Of a stretch of 64,000 nt of DNA, positions 23,737 to 31,994 are shown one piece after another. The translations under genes were made by a program, and so were the position numbers. How positions within the stretch are numbered: the stretch's first letter is position 1; each line of letters starts with the position of its first letter. Origin of the DNA: Anaeromyxobacter diazotrophicus (GTDB lineage Bacteria > Myxococcota > Myxococcia > Myxococcales > Anaeromyxobacteraceae); the NCBI RefSeq assembly GCF_013340205.1, contig NZ_BJTG01000003.1, positions 186,001-250,000 on the forward strand. The letters run 5' to 3'. The notes under the pieces were generated by a model. That model was not told the DNA's origin. It did no database searches and was given only the letters and a program-made list of their open reading frames with translations.

Positions 23737-25829
23737 GTCTCAAGACCTCGTATCACAAGGGCCGCGATGACATCGCGGAGCAGTTCTACCTTCCGTGCAT
23801 GCGGAGAGCGGTCGCTCTGGACCGAGCCGTCGGCTTCTTCCGAAGTAGCGTCTACATCATCGCGTGGCCTGCGCTCAGGGACTTCGTGAGGCGCGGAGGA
23901 CACATCCGGGTCTTGTGTTCTCAGGTGCTGTCCCCGGAAGACCTGGACGCTCTGAAGCAGGGGTATGCCGCCCGTGCGGATGCTGCTCTCGCCGCCCGTT
24001 CCCTCGATGATGTTCGGGCACTGCTGAACGACGAAGTTCTGCGCGAGCCCGCCCGCATCTTGGCGGCGCTCGTTGCCGCGGGACACGTTGAGCTCAAGAT
24101 CGCTCTGTTACGCGGCGGTCAGACTGACGCAAGATCGGACCGCATCTTCCACGACAAGCTGGGGATCTTCAGGGACACCGACGGCAACCACGTCGTCTTC
24201 AAGGGCTCGATGAACGAGACCTGGGCCGGGCTTGCCGCCGATGGGAATCTGGAGTCCATCGACGTTGCGGCGAGCTGGCTCGGCGCGCGTGACCTGGATC
24301 GCGCACGTGTGGAAGAGGAGTACTTCGAGGATCTCTGGGGCAACCGTTACCCAACGCTTACGGTTCGCCCGTTCCCCGAGGTCGCGCTTGAAGAGTTTCG
24401 GAAGGCGGCAGCCGAGGACTGGGAGGCCGACCTCGAGCGAATTCTGAAACCTGCGTGTCCGCCGAAGCCAGGCGATCCTCGCGGACGCAAGCTGAAGGAC
24501 CACCAGCGAGAAGGCCTGAAGTCCTGGGCTTCAAACGGCAGGCGGGGCATTCTCGCTTTCGCAACCGGCAGCGGAAAGACCTTCACTGCGATAACGGCGA
24601 TTCGCGAAGCCCTCGGCGAGCGCGGCGAAGTGGCGGTGGTGGTCGTGCCGGACCAGGTCCTCTTCGGTCAGTGGTGCCAGGAGCTCGAAGAGACCACTCA
24701 GGACCTTGGCGTACAGATCCTCCGTGCGGGGGCGGGTTACAACAGATGGCGGGACAACCTGCACCTCTGGACTGCTCCGGGGCCGATGCGCCGCCTCGTC
24801 TTGGCGACGCTCAAGACGGCCGCATCCGAAGACTTTCGAAGTCGCCTCGCCGGGGGCACCCACCTCTTCCTCGTTGCCGACGAGGTTCACCGCCTCGGCT
24901 CGCCGCACCACCGCAAGCTGATGGATGAGCGCCTGTTCGGGCCAAGACTTGGTCTGAGCGCAACCCCGGAGCGCGCTGGCGACGAAGTTGGAACCGCCGC
25001 CCTGATCGGATTCTTTAGGGGCGTTCTTGAGCCAAGGTACACGTTGGCCGACGCCGTCAGAGACCGTGTGCTCACGCCGTATTTCTACCGGCCACACACC
25101 GTAAGGCTCGCGGATGATGAGGCGGAGGAATGGCGCCGACTCTCAACCGAGATCGCTCAACTGACCGCGCGGATGGCGACCGGAGATACGTCGCCGGGGC
25201 TCGATGAACGCATCAAGAGACTGCTCATCCAACGCGCCAAGGTCGTGAAACACGCTGCCGCCAAGGTGCCGCTTGCGGTCGAGGTTCTGAGTACGGAGTA
25301 CCAGTCCGGTCAGCGTTGGATCGTGTACTGCGATGACCTCTTTCAACTGGAAGCCGTGTGCGACGCTCTGCATGGAGCGGGGCTCCAGGCGATGCCGTTC
25401 CATTCACAAGGCGAGAGCGACCGCGCAGCAACCCTTCGTTGGCTTGACCTCCGAGGCGGGATCGTGGTCGCGATCAAGTGCCTGGACGAAGGTGTGGATG
25501 TGCCCTCGGTAACGCACGCGCTAATACTGGCGTCGTCGAAGAATCCGCGGGAGTTCGTTCAGCGCCGCGGCCGGGTGTTGCGGCGCGCCGACAACAAGGC
25601 TCTCGCGTTCGTACACGACGCCATCGTGGTGCCGCCCAAGGTAGAGGTGCCTGTTGGTGAACGGGCGAAAGATCCCATCACCACCGGCGAGTTGGCCCGA
25701 GCCGTTGAGTTCGCGCAGCACGCGGACAATCCCGCTGCTGCGGTAGACCTCCAGAAGATCGCGATCGAAGCGGGGATCGACTGGCGGACCCTCCTGAACA
25801 ATGGGAGTGAAGAAGATGAAGACGAGTGA
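23715..25829 (+). CDS. SF2 helicase with N-terminal phospholipase-D-like nuclease domain
   Basis: The 704-residue protein starts at GTG 23715 behind GGAGG. Residues 1-220 are a PLD-like domain: AVGFFRSSVYIIAWPAL at the start and FHDKLGIF...FKGSMNETW near residue 146 (HxK and GS-N-E pattern). The helicase core follows: Walker A FATGSGKTFTAI (near 281), DEVH box VADEVHRLGS (near 389), SATPERAGDEV (motif III region), IVYCDDLFQLEAV, and motifs V-VI CLDEGVDVPS and QRRGRVLRR. PLD-helicase fusions occur in phosphorothioate-linked and other restriction systems. It probably translocates on or cleaves unmodified foreign DNA. It overlaps both neighbouring genes. Confidence 0.88.
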   Translation: MGGLAELGLKTSYHKGRDDIAEQFYLPCMRRAVALDRAVGFFRSSVYIIAWPALRDFVRRGGHIRVLCSQVLSPEDLDALKQGYAARADAALAARSLDDVRALLNDEVLREPARILAALVAAGHVELKIALLRGGQTDARSDRIFHDKLGIFRDTDGNHVVFKGSMNETWAGLAADGNLESIDVAASWLGARDLDRARVEEEYFEDLWGNRYPTLTVRPFPEVALEEFRKAAAEDWEADLERILKPACPPKPGDPRGRKLKDHQREGLKSWASNGRRGILAFATGSGKTFTAITAIREALGERGEVAVVVVPDQVLFGQWCQELEETTQDLGVQILRAGAGYNRWRDNLHLWTAPGPMRRLVLATLKTAASEDFRSRLAGGTHLFLVADEVHRLGSPHHRKLMDERLFGPRLGLSATPERAGDEVGTAALIGFFRGVLEPRYTLADAVRDRVLTPYFYRPHTVRLADDEAEEWRRLSTEIAQLTARMATGDTSPGLDERIKRLLIQRAKVVKHAAAKVPLAVEVLSTEYQSGQRWIVYCDDLFQLEAVCDALHGAGLQAMPFHSQGESDRAATLRWLDLRGGIVVAIKCLDEGVDVPSVTHALILASSKNPREFVQRRGRVLRRADNKALAFVHDAIVVPPKVEVPVGERAKDPITTGELARAVEFAQHADNPAAAVDLQKIAIEAGIDWRTLLNNGSEEDEDE

Positions 25830-26010
25830 ACTGAAGGCTCTCCTGAAGACCGTGAAGATCATCGGCACCGAACTTCATCCCGATCTCAGTCCTGACTTCC
25901 TGGAAGCGGTGGTCAAGGCCGAGCAGGAGAACCCGGACGACGAACCGGCGGCCCAGCGCGAAATCGAGCAGGCGCTGGAGAAGGTCCTTTCGCGCAAGAG
26001 GAGTCGCTAG
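25801..26010 (+). CDS. Small hypothetical component of the defence-like operon (69 residues)
   Basis: The protein reads MGVKKMKTSELKALLKTVKI, then a PDLSPDFLEAVVKAEQENP segment and a basic end EKVLSRKRSR. It is helical and charged, with no motif. It starts inside the helicase gene (overlap 29 bases) and its TAG stop overlaps the GTG start of the ATPase gene, so it is translationally coupled to both. That placement suggests a structural subunit linking helicase and ATPase; this is inference. A start at 25816 is possible. Confidence 0.75.
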   Translation: MGVKKMKTSELKALLKTVKIIGTELHPDLSPDFLEAVVKAEQENPDDEPAAQREIEQALEKVLSRKRSR

Positions 26011-27944
26011 TGCTTACTCTCAAGCGCCTGGAGATCGAGGGGTTCGGCCCCTTCGCCGAAAAGCAGGTCGTGACCTTTCCGAAGTCGCACGGGGTCACCG
26101 TCGTGTACGGCGACAACATGAGGGGCAAGACCTCGCTTCTCAACGCCATCCGGTATGCATTCTTCGGCAAGGTTCTCGGCCGGGGTGCGCGAGAGAGGCG
26201 GCTTCACACGATCACGAACCGAGCGCGAGCCGCGGACGGCAAGTTCGGCTTCTCCGTTGCGCTGGCGTTTGACTATGACGAAACCGAGTACGAGCTCATC
26301 CGCTCGTGCCGAGCTGCTTCACTGACTCCCGCGAATGATGGGGATTACGTCCAAGAGGTGCTGCTCCGCCGCGGCCGGACTGTCTTGGGGCCCCAGGAGC
26401 AGGAGAAGCAGCTCCATCAAATCTTCCCTCACGAGGTCTCGCGGTTCTTCTTGTTCGACGGCGAGCTTCTCCAGGAGTACGAGGAGCTGCTCATCAACGA
26501 GAGCGACACGGGCCGAAGCATTTCAGAGGCTATCGAGCGAATCCTCGGGATGCCCATTCTCAAGAAGGGGCGCGCGCATCTTACGAAGCTCATGGAAGAT
26601 GCCGACAAGCTCGCGGCTAAGGAGGCGAGCAAGAATCAGCAGACGAAGGCCTTGGGGGCGTCTCTCCAAATGGCCGCCGAGCAACGGGAAGCTCACCAGA
26701 ACGAGATCCGCAGACTCCAGCATGAAATTGAGGAGTACACCGAGCGGAAGTCGGAGCTGGAAGAGCTGATGAAGTCGAATCAGAAGTACCGCGCTCTCCT
26801 GGACGAGAAGGAGAGGCTAGAGACAGAACTGGACCAGCTTGAGCGTCAAGAGCGAGCGCGGCGCGGGGACCTTCAGCGCGCCATGGCCGAGGCGTGGAAG
26901 AGCGTTCTCTTCGAGACCGTGCGAAGCGCCCGCGCCGAAGCGCAGGTCGAGGCGGAGAAGGACTGGGCGAAGATGGTGCTGATGCTCGGGGCAAAGGCGG
27001 CCACGTCCGGGCACTGCGACGTTTGTGGACAAGACGTGGCTGAGGCAGCTCGGGCGAAGCTCAGGGGCAGAACCGCGTCCGTACCACCCGACGGAACCCC
27101 CAGTGTCTCGCCAGCTATCACGCGCCTCGCGGATCTGGGGAAGTTCCATGAGGCCGATAACTCCGGCGAGATCCGTGAACTCTGGACGCAAGTGGACGCG
27201 ATGAGGCTACGCCAAGCTGTAGTGAGGGATCGGCTGGCCGATCTCAGGGGCGGGCTCACGGACTCCGACGAGACAACGCTCAGGCGGTCCGGTGCCGAGT
27301 ATGCGGAAGTGATCGAGAAGCTGGGGAGCGCCAAGAACGGGCTGAGAGAAGAGAACAAGAAGGTCGAGGAGATCGACCAGAACATCCAGCGCATCCGTAA
27401 GCAGCTTGAGCCGCCCGGGAATCCAGAGCGGAAGGCGTGGCAGTTGCGCGCCTCTGTTCTCGGGCAGGCGAGTGCGGTGTTCGCCGCGGCCATCGACCGC
27501 TACAAAAGCGAACTGCGCACCCGAGTTGAGGAGACCGCGAGCGAGCTGTTCCTGACGATGACGACCGAGAAGCGGGACTTCGCGAGGCTTTCGATCAACG
27601 AGAGCTACGGTCTTCACATCGTGCACAGGGACGGGAGGACGGAGGACTCGCGTTCGGCGGGAGCGGAACACGTCGTTGCGCTGGCTCTTATGGGATCGCT
27701 CCAGAGGAACGCACCTCTCCGAGGCCCTATCGTCATGGACTCCCTTTTCGGGAGACTCGACGGCGGGCATCGGAAGAACGTGATCGCGGCGCTTCCCGAA
27801 ATGGCCGAACAGGTGATCCTGCTCGTCCACGAGGCCGAGGTGTCGAAGCCCCAAGTGCGAGCGTTGCTGGGTGGTCGTCTCCTGAAGGAGTACGAACTGC
27901 AGCACGTCTCGGCGCGTCGGACAAATATCGCTGCCGTGAGGTAG
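26010..27944 (+). CDS. DndD-like SMC/Rad50-type ATPase
   Basis: The 644-residue protein starts at GTG 26010. The N-terminal half-ATPase has LEIEGFGPFAEKQVV and a Walker A GDNMRGKTSLLNAIRYAFFG (near residues 34-53). FFLFDGELLQEYEELL follows, typical of DndD. Two coiled-coil arms surround a zinc-hook-like CDVCGQ near residue 336. The C-terminal half has the signature SRSAGAEHVVALALMGSL and Walker B PIVMDSLFGRLDGGH, then LVHEAEV. In Dnd systems DndD provides ATPase activity for DNA modification. Here the sulfur-transfer genes (dndA, dndC) are absent, so its partner reaction must differ. It follows the 69-residue gene with a TAGTG overlap. Confidence 0.88.
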   Translation: MLTLKRLEIEGFGPFAEKQVVTFPKSHGVTVVYGDNMRGKTSLLNAIRYAFFGKVLGRGARERRLHTITNRARAADGKFGFSVALAFDYDETEYELIRSCRAASLTPANDGDYVQEVLLRRGRTVLGPQEQEKQLHQIFPHEVSRFFLFDGELLQEYEELLINESDTGRSISEAIERILGMPILKKGRAHLTKLMEDADKLAAKEASKNQQTKALGASLQMAAEQREAHQNEIRRLQHEIEEYTERKSELEELMKSNQKYRALLDEKERLETELDQLERQERARRGDLQRAMAEAWKSVLFETVRSARAEAQVEAEKDWAKMVLMLGAKAATSGHCDVCGQDVAEAARAKLRGRTASVPPDGTPSVSPAITRLADLGKFHEADNSGEIRELWTQVDAMRLRQAVVRDRLADLRGGLTDSDETTLRRSGAEYAEVIEKLGSAKNGLREENKKVEEIDQNIQRIRKQLEPPGNPERKAWQLRASVLGQASAVFAAAIDRYKSELRTRVEETASELFLTMTTEKRDFARLSINESYGLHIVHRDGRTEDSRSAGAEHVVALALMGSLQRNAPLRGPIVMDSLFGRLDGGHRKNVIAALPEMAEQVILLVHEAEVSKPQVRALLGGRLLKEYELQHVSARRTNIAAVR

Positions 27945-27947
27945 CCC

Positions 27948-28292
27948 ATGAACGATCTCGACACCATCGGCCTCACGCCGGACTCGCGGCGGGCACTTAC
28001 CGAACTGGAGGCGAAGGGCTGGTTTCAAGACGGCCAAGACGCGGCCAGGTTCTGCATGGCTTACGCGATTCGCGCAAAGCTGCCCGAGGGCGTCACCGAA
28101 GACCGCACTACGCAGTGGGCGGCCGGCAACTTCGACAAGAGCGGCGAGATCCGCGCACTCCTTGCTGCGCTCTACCCGGACTGCCAGACGCCAGTTCGCC
28201 TCATGGAGCACTTCGTGAACCAAGGATTGGTCATGGTCGCCGCCCGTGTGCGTTCCGATGCCGTCGGGCCGGCAGAACTTCTGGCTGACTAG
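27948..28292 (+). CDS. Small DndE-like partner of the ATPase
   Basis: The 114-residue protein lies three bases after the ATPase gene. It reads LTPDSRRALTELEAKGWFQD, then ARFCMAYAIRAKLPEGV and ALYPDCQTPVRLMEHFVNQG. The helical pattern and its position after a DndD-like gene recall small DndE-type proteins, but I cannot assign it firmly. The family is known to me only as small proteins next to DndD-like ATPases. A DNA-binding or complex-scaffolding role is plausible. It ends the tightly overlapping part of the operon; the glycosylase gene follows after 168 bases. Confidence 0.7.
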   Translation: MNDLDTIGLTPDSRRALTELEAKGWFQDGQDAARFCMAYAIRAKLPEGVTEDRTTQWAAGNFDKSGEIRALLAALYPDCQTPVRLMEHFVNQGLVMVAARVRSDAVGPAELLAD

Positions 28293-28460
28293 GTTGTGAA
28301 CCGTCTCCGAAGCTCGCAGGCGCGCCGCGCGCTCGAACGGAAAGCGGCAAACGTGACAAACGGCTCAACCGCCCGGGCAACCACCGCTCGCGGCGGTAGT
28401 CCAAGAGCGTCATCCTGCGCCCCCGTACGCGGAGGACCGTCGCGCTTGGATGAAGGCGCA

Positions 28461-29423
28461 ATGATCACGGGCGAGCAGATGGAGACGAGGCGCATCATCC
28501 GCTGGTACTTCGAAACCGGGCGGACTGATGGCGTGCCCTTCTACTGCGATCCAGAACGCGTCGGTGCTTTCGCGGTACAGCGCGATGAGCTGGCGGCCGG
28601 AAGTGACCGAGCCGTATTCCGTCTCTTCGTCACCCTCTCGATGTATCAGGCGCTGCGCGATGTCGTGATCATGCGCCAGCAGCGCTCCATGCAGCGCAGG
28701 TTGATTCGCGTCGTCGCCGACGTGGGGACCGTGAAACGGGCAATCTCGAGCCACGCTTGCCGGGCGCTGGGGTCCGTCGAGGCCTTCGAGGGTTGTGATG
28801 TTTCGAAGAACGGTCAGGTCATCGACTGCGGCACATGCCCAGGTATCGCGTGTCATGTGAAGGACGCGACGCGCGTCTTCAAACGCATGGGGGACATGGG
28901 CAAGCTGCCGACATCGGCGTGGCTTCGTTGTTGGCGGGGCGGCGGGATGCAAGCGCTGCTTGAAGAGGTTTGTCGCGAGGAGCCGTCGCCGACGAAGAGG
29001 GCTGAGCTTCTCGTTCAGCGCTTCGCAGCAGTGCATCGGGTCGGGCGCAAGCTCGCGAGCATGTTCGTGAGCTCGCTCTCGACTCCGGCGCTCGCTCCGG
29101 GGCTCACGCCCTGGTTCCCTGAGATAGACGGCAACGAGCTCGTGGTCGTGGACACGAACGTGGCGCGTGCTGTCGATTCTCTTCGTACGCCGGGCGGGCC
29201 CCGGACTTACAACGCGCGCGAGCGGTGGGTACGGGAACAAGCTGCTCTGATCGACCTGCGCGTGTTTCACCCGGACCTGCCCGCTTACTCTCCGAGACTC
29301 GTGCAGGAGGCGCTGTACGCGTTCTGCTCGAAGTCCAACCGCCTCGCTCGGGGCGACACATGCGCTGGACGGGGCACGCCGTGCGCGGATTGCGCTCCAG
29401 CGTTGTGTCCGTTTGGGATGTAG
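28461..29423 (+). CDS. Endonuclease-III-like HhH-GPD DNA glycosylase with [4Fe-4S] motif
   Basis: The 320-residue protein starts at ATG 28461 (MITGEQMETRRIIRWYF); an in-frame start at 28296 would add a low-quality basic leader. It has the hairpin and catalytic lysine of the endonuclease III family in VHRVGRKLAS (compare LPGVGRKTA; Lys near residue 197) and the catalytic aspartate in VVVDTNVARAV (compare VDTHIFRV). At the very C-terminus are four cysteines as C-x6-C-x2-C-x4-C (CAGRGTPCADCAPALC), close to the C-x6-C-x2-C-x5-C cluster of EndoIII/MutY. Both key residues and the cluster are therefore present. The N-terminal 150 residues, with Cys in CDVSKNGQVIDCGTCPGIAC, are unfamiliar and may recognise the target base. 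Confidence 0.82.
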   Translation: MITGEQMETRRIIRWYFETGRTDGVPFYCDPERVGAFAVQRDELAAGSDRAVFRLFVTLSMYQALRDVVIMRQQRSMQRRLIRVVADVGTVKRAISSHACRALGSVEAFEGCDVSKNGQVIDCGTCPGIACHVKDATRVFKRMGDMGKLPTSAWLRCWRGGGMQALLEEVCREEPSPTKRAELLVQRFAAVHRVGRKLASMFVSSLSTPALAPGLTPWFPEIDGNELVVVDTNVARAVDSLRTPGGPRTYNARERWVREQAALIDLRVFHPDLPAYSPRLVQEALYAFCSKSNRLARGDTCAGRGTPCADCAPALCPFGM

Positions 29424-29464
29424 TCGAACCTCGATGTGGAAGCGACGGACGCCGCCTCGCCCCA

Positions 29465-29812
29465 TTACTCCGCGGTGGGGCGGGGCACTCTCTGCGTGCG
29501 TGGTGCCGCCTTGACGGGCCCCTTAGCGCCGGAGGCGCGGGCGCATCTGCGTGAGCAGTAGAGCGCCGGACACGCCAGCACGAACCCGGTATCGAAGAGC
29601 GGGATCTGCTTTCCGGCTGCGTTCAGCCAAGCCCGCTTATCGCCGAGATCGCACACCCACCCCGCGGGCAGCTGCTCCGGGAAGGTCGGAAGGAGTCCGT
29701 CACCCTTCGCGTCGGCTTGAGCGCCGCATCGCGAGCAGGTTAGCGTCCACGAAAACGTGCAGCGGTACACGGGGCGAGCGCGGCGAGCGGTACGCGTGTG
29801 CCTTGTCTTCAT
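29465..29812 (-). CDS. Small zinc-finger-like hypothetical protein
   Basis: The 115-residue protein starts at MKTRHTRTARRARPVYRCTF. It has LTCSRCGAQADAKGDGLLP and, further on, CPALYCSRRCARASG, so two Cys pairs could hold one zinc ion. Between them is PAGWVCDLGDKRAWLNAAGK. Its architecture resembles small metal-binding proteins of phages and plasmids. It is convergent with the glycosylase gene and separated from it by about 40 bases, so it is probably not part of that operon. The function is unknown. Confidence 0.6.
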   Translation of the reverse strand: MKTRHTRTARRARPVYRCTFSWTLTCSRCGAQADAKGDGLLPTFPEQLPAGWVCDLGDKRAWLNAAGKQIPLFDTGFVLACPALYCSRRCARASGAKGPVKAAPRTQRVPRPTAE

Positions 29813-29898
29813 CGTGTGCCCTTCCTTCCGCAGGAAAGTCGCCTGCGAGTGGGCAGTACGCCGCCTCTGCCGGCGTAGGAGCGGGGCTGTCCGCGTTC

Positions 29899-30381
29899 GT
29901 GCTGAAGGCGCGCGCCCGCCGGTGTGAACTCGTCCGGCGCCGCTACGAACAGCTGTACGCTCCGCTAGACGCGATGTGGCTGACGACCCACCTTGAATCG
30001 GCGACGCTCATCATGCACGGGCACCTTCGGCAGCGTCTGCGCCGGGCGGGCCGCAAGCTCAAGGGGGGAAGCGCGAGGGCCGCAGCGGCGGCGCTGTTCG
30101 ACAAAGGAATGAGCACGTCCGCAGCGCTCCAGTTCGAGGGGGACTTCCCGTTGAAGGAGATGCACCGAGTCCTCAAAGGGAAGGCGTACCTCGCGGATCA
30201 GGCGTTGATCGAACTAGTCAGGCGCGCCGACTACTCCCGCTACGAACCCGACGTCGGACCCGACGTCCTCACCGAGGAGGAGTGGGCACTCTTCCTCCAC
30301 ATTCGCTCCCACGTGCGCAGGCTGCGAAAGCAGTTCGAGAAGGTTGGGATTGAGCCGGGCGGCGAGCGAACGACGGAGTAG
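29899..30381 (+). CDS. Hypothetical basic helical protein
   Basis: From the GTG at 29899 the protein is 160 residues: CELVRRRYEQLYAPLDAMW, then HLRQRLRRAGRKLKGGSARA, a segment FDKGMSTSAALQFEGDFPLK and an acidic EPDVGPDVLTEEEWALFLHI. The last 100 residues look most protein-like. Other starts, such as ATG 29973, are possible. No motif is known to me. It lies just before the IS66-type cassette. Confidence 0.5.
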   Translation: MLKARARRCELVRRRYEQLYAPLDAMWLTTHLESATLIMHGHLRQRLRRAGRKLKGGSARAAAAALFDKGMSTSAALQFEGDFPLKEMHRVLKGKAYLADQALIELVRRADYSRYEPDVGPDVLTEEEWALFLHIRSHVRRLRKQFEKVGIEPGGERTTE

Positions 30382-30526
30382 GGGTGCCCCGGACGTCACG
30401 GAGCGGACGCGCGGCGACCTTGGTCAAGCGCCGTGCGGTGGTGCACGGAGCGCCACGGGTGTTCTGGGCACCTTGAAGGCCGTGGCCTGCGGGTCGTGCA
30501 GGTAGAGTGACTCGACCCGGTGCGCT

Positions 30527-31466
30527 GTAACCGCCCAACGATGGACGGCTGGCGTGCGTGATCGCAGCAAGTGATCCTCCGCGTTCTAACGGATGGCGGT
30601 GGCCATCATCGACGGCCGAGTCGCGCCGTTCGCCAGCGGCGGGAGCGGGGGCCTGTGCGACGTGGGGCCAGTCAGGCCGGCGATGAGGCTAGAGCGTGAC
30701 CAGCTCGGCTAGCTTGGCCGCGACGTCTGCCATGGACGCTTCTGCAGTGCTCAGGCCGCTTCGCGAGCCGAGCAGGGGGCTAACTTCGCGGAGAGCTTCA
30801 TACGTCGTGCCGTGCACGATGGGAACGAGCAGGTCACGCGCTAGGAGTGCCGAAAGCTCTTTGTCGGCGATGCCCTCTCCTCGAACGCGCCCCAACAGCG
30901 CAGGGGTCACTAGCACAATACCGACTCGCGACTTCGCTAATCCCTTGTCGATTTCGCGGAGCAACGACGTGCCGAGGGCCACGTCCTTCTCGCTAAACCA
31001 GACCGAGACACCTCGCGAAACGAGCAGGTCGTGAAGCTCCTTGGCGGCTCCTCCCCGGTCGTCCCACGCATGGCAGAGAAAGACGTCCCGAGGGTCAGGC
31101 AGGGACGCTCGCTTCTCGACGCTGTTGCGGATCGGCGTGAGTGCCCGCACCTCGGCAGGCGAATACACCACGGACGAGCCTGCTCGCGACCAGCGCGGCC
31201 TTCCGCTGCTGCCTGACGCGCCGACACTGCTCAGGCTGCCGCCGGTGCTCTGCGACGGGTAGTAGGACGGGGAGGAGTATGACCCGTAGCCTCTGTAGCG
31301 GCCACCGCGGCATGCAGGGCACGCCGCTGCAGCGCTCGCTGAGCGATGTCCATTTACTGGTGCTGTGCATCTAGCCATATCGCGGATGATACCGGCTACC
31401 AGGTAAGAGCAGCGAGGATCTTTGGCGGGCATCACGCTTGCCAGACGTCCATCGCCGGGCGGTTAC
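30527..31466. mobile_element. IS66-type mobile cassette carrying a TIR-domain gene, 8-bp target duplication
   Basis: The left end reads GTAACCGCCCAACGATGGAC from 30527; the right end, read inward from 31466, is GTAACCGCCCGGCGATGGAC. They match at 18 of 20 bases, and both continue with CTGGC. The octamer GGTGCGCT stands directly outside each end (30519-30526 and 31467-31474). Only one gene, a TIR-domain gene, lies inside and there is no transposase. The right end is identical over its first 15 bases to the right end of the IS66 transposon at 8739. It is therefore a non-autonomous cassette of 940 bases that an IS66 transposase could move in trans. Confidence 0.88.
30689..31378 (-). CDS. TIR-domain protein with N-terminal zinc-ribbon motif
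   Basis: The 229-residue protein starts at MARCTAPVNGHRSASAAAAC; the Cys/His start (C-x4-GH, then CPAC) looks like a small zinc knuckle often seen before bacterial TIR domains. A serine/tyrosine-rich linker (YGSYSSPSYYPSQS) follows. The TIR domain covers about residues 95-225: DVFLCHAWDDRGGAAKELHD (box 1), then VSVWFSEKDVALGTSLLREI, where Glu in SEKD is the expected NADase residue, and VGIVLVTPALLGR. Bacterial TIR effectors usually cleave NAD+ or make signalling nucleotides upon infection. No sensor gene is next to it inside the cassette, so it may sense by itself. Confidence 0.88.
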   Translation of the reverse strand: MARCTAPVNGHRSASAAAACPACRGGRYRGYGSYSSPSYYPSQSTGGSLSSVGASGSSGRPRWSRAGSSVVYSPAEVRALTPIRNSVEKRASLPDPRDVFLCHAWDDRGGAAKELHDLLVSRGVSVWFSEKDVALGTSLLREIDKGLAKSRVGIVLVTPALLGRVRGEGIADKELSALLARDLLVPIVHGTTYEALREVSPLLGSRSGLSTAEASMADVAAKLAELVTL

Positions 31467-31994
31467 GGTGCGCTGGCTGGAAGCGTCTCCTGAATGTCTC
31501 CCAACTGCGGGGGCAACAAGGGGGACGGGTGGGCAATACCGGGGCACAGGACTGAACCCGGAACCGGCCGTCTGGACAGGAAAAACGACGAAAAGGCGTC
31601 GGTCGTCGCGTGGTTGTCCGAACAGCGCCGGCCGGGTTCGAATCCTGTCTCCCCGAGACTCCAAGCCCTTGTCAGTTCGGGCTTCCCGGGTTGCACGTAC
31701 GTGGCACGGCAGGTGGCAACGCCGCGGTCGCTTGGATCGACGGGGCGGCTACCTCCCGAAGCGAGAGCCTCGCGACCGAGGTGAGTCCCGACGCTTCCGG
31801 AATTCGAGGTTCCTGCTGGCCGGGACGGCTACACGACCCCCTTCACCTTTCGAGCAGCGTTCGAGGAAGTGCCCCGTGGTCCGCGCTGCGGCCCGGTGGT
31901 CCGCCGGGCAGCACTAGCCGGCGCATCGTTGACCCGCCGCGGGCCGATCATCAGCGGGATCGCGGCTGGACCGCCGCGTGCAGAGCGACGCCTC
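31467..31994. other. Region without a gene upstream of trbB
   Basis: About 530 bases between the TIR cassette and trbB. Around 31637-31655 there is GGGTTCGAATCC followed by TGTCTCCCCGA, which looks like the T-arm and 3' end of a tRNA, but no complete cloverleaf is seen. The trb promoter is expected here. Confidence 0.4.

Noticed and set aside
26010-28292. A phosphorothioate (Dnd) modification system.
   Set aside because: The ATPase is DndD-like and a small DndE-like gene follows, but cysteine desulfurase and DndC genes are absent and the modification gene present is an adenine methylase.
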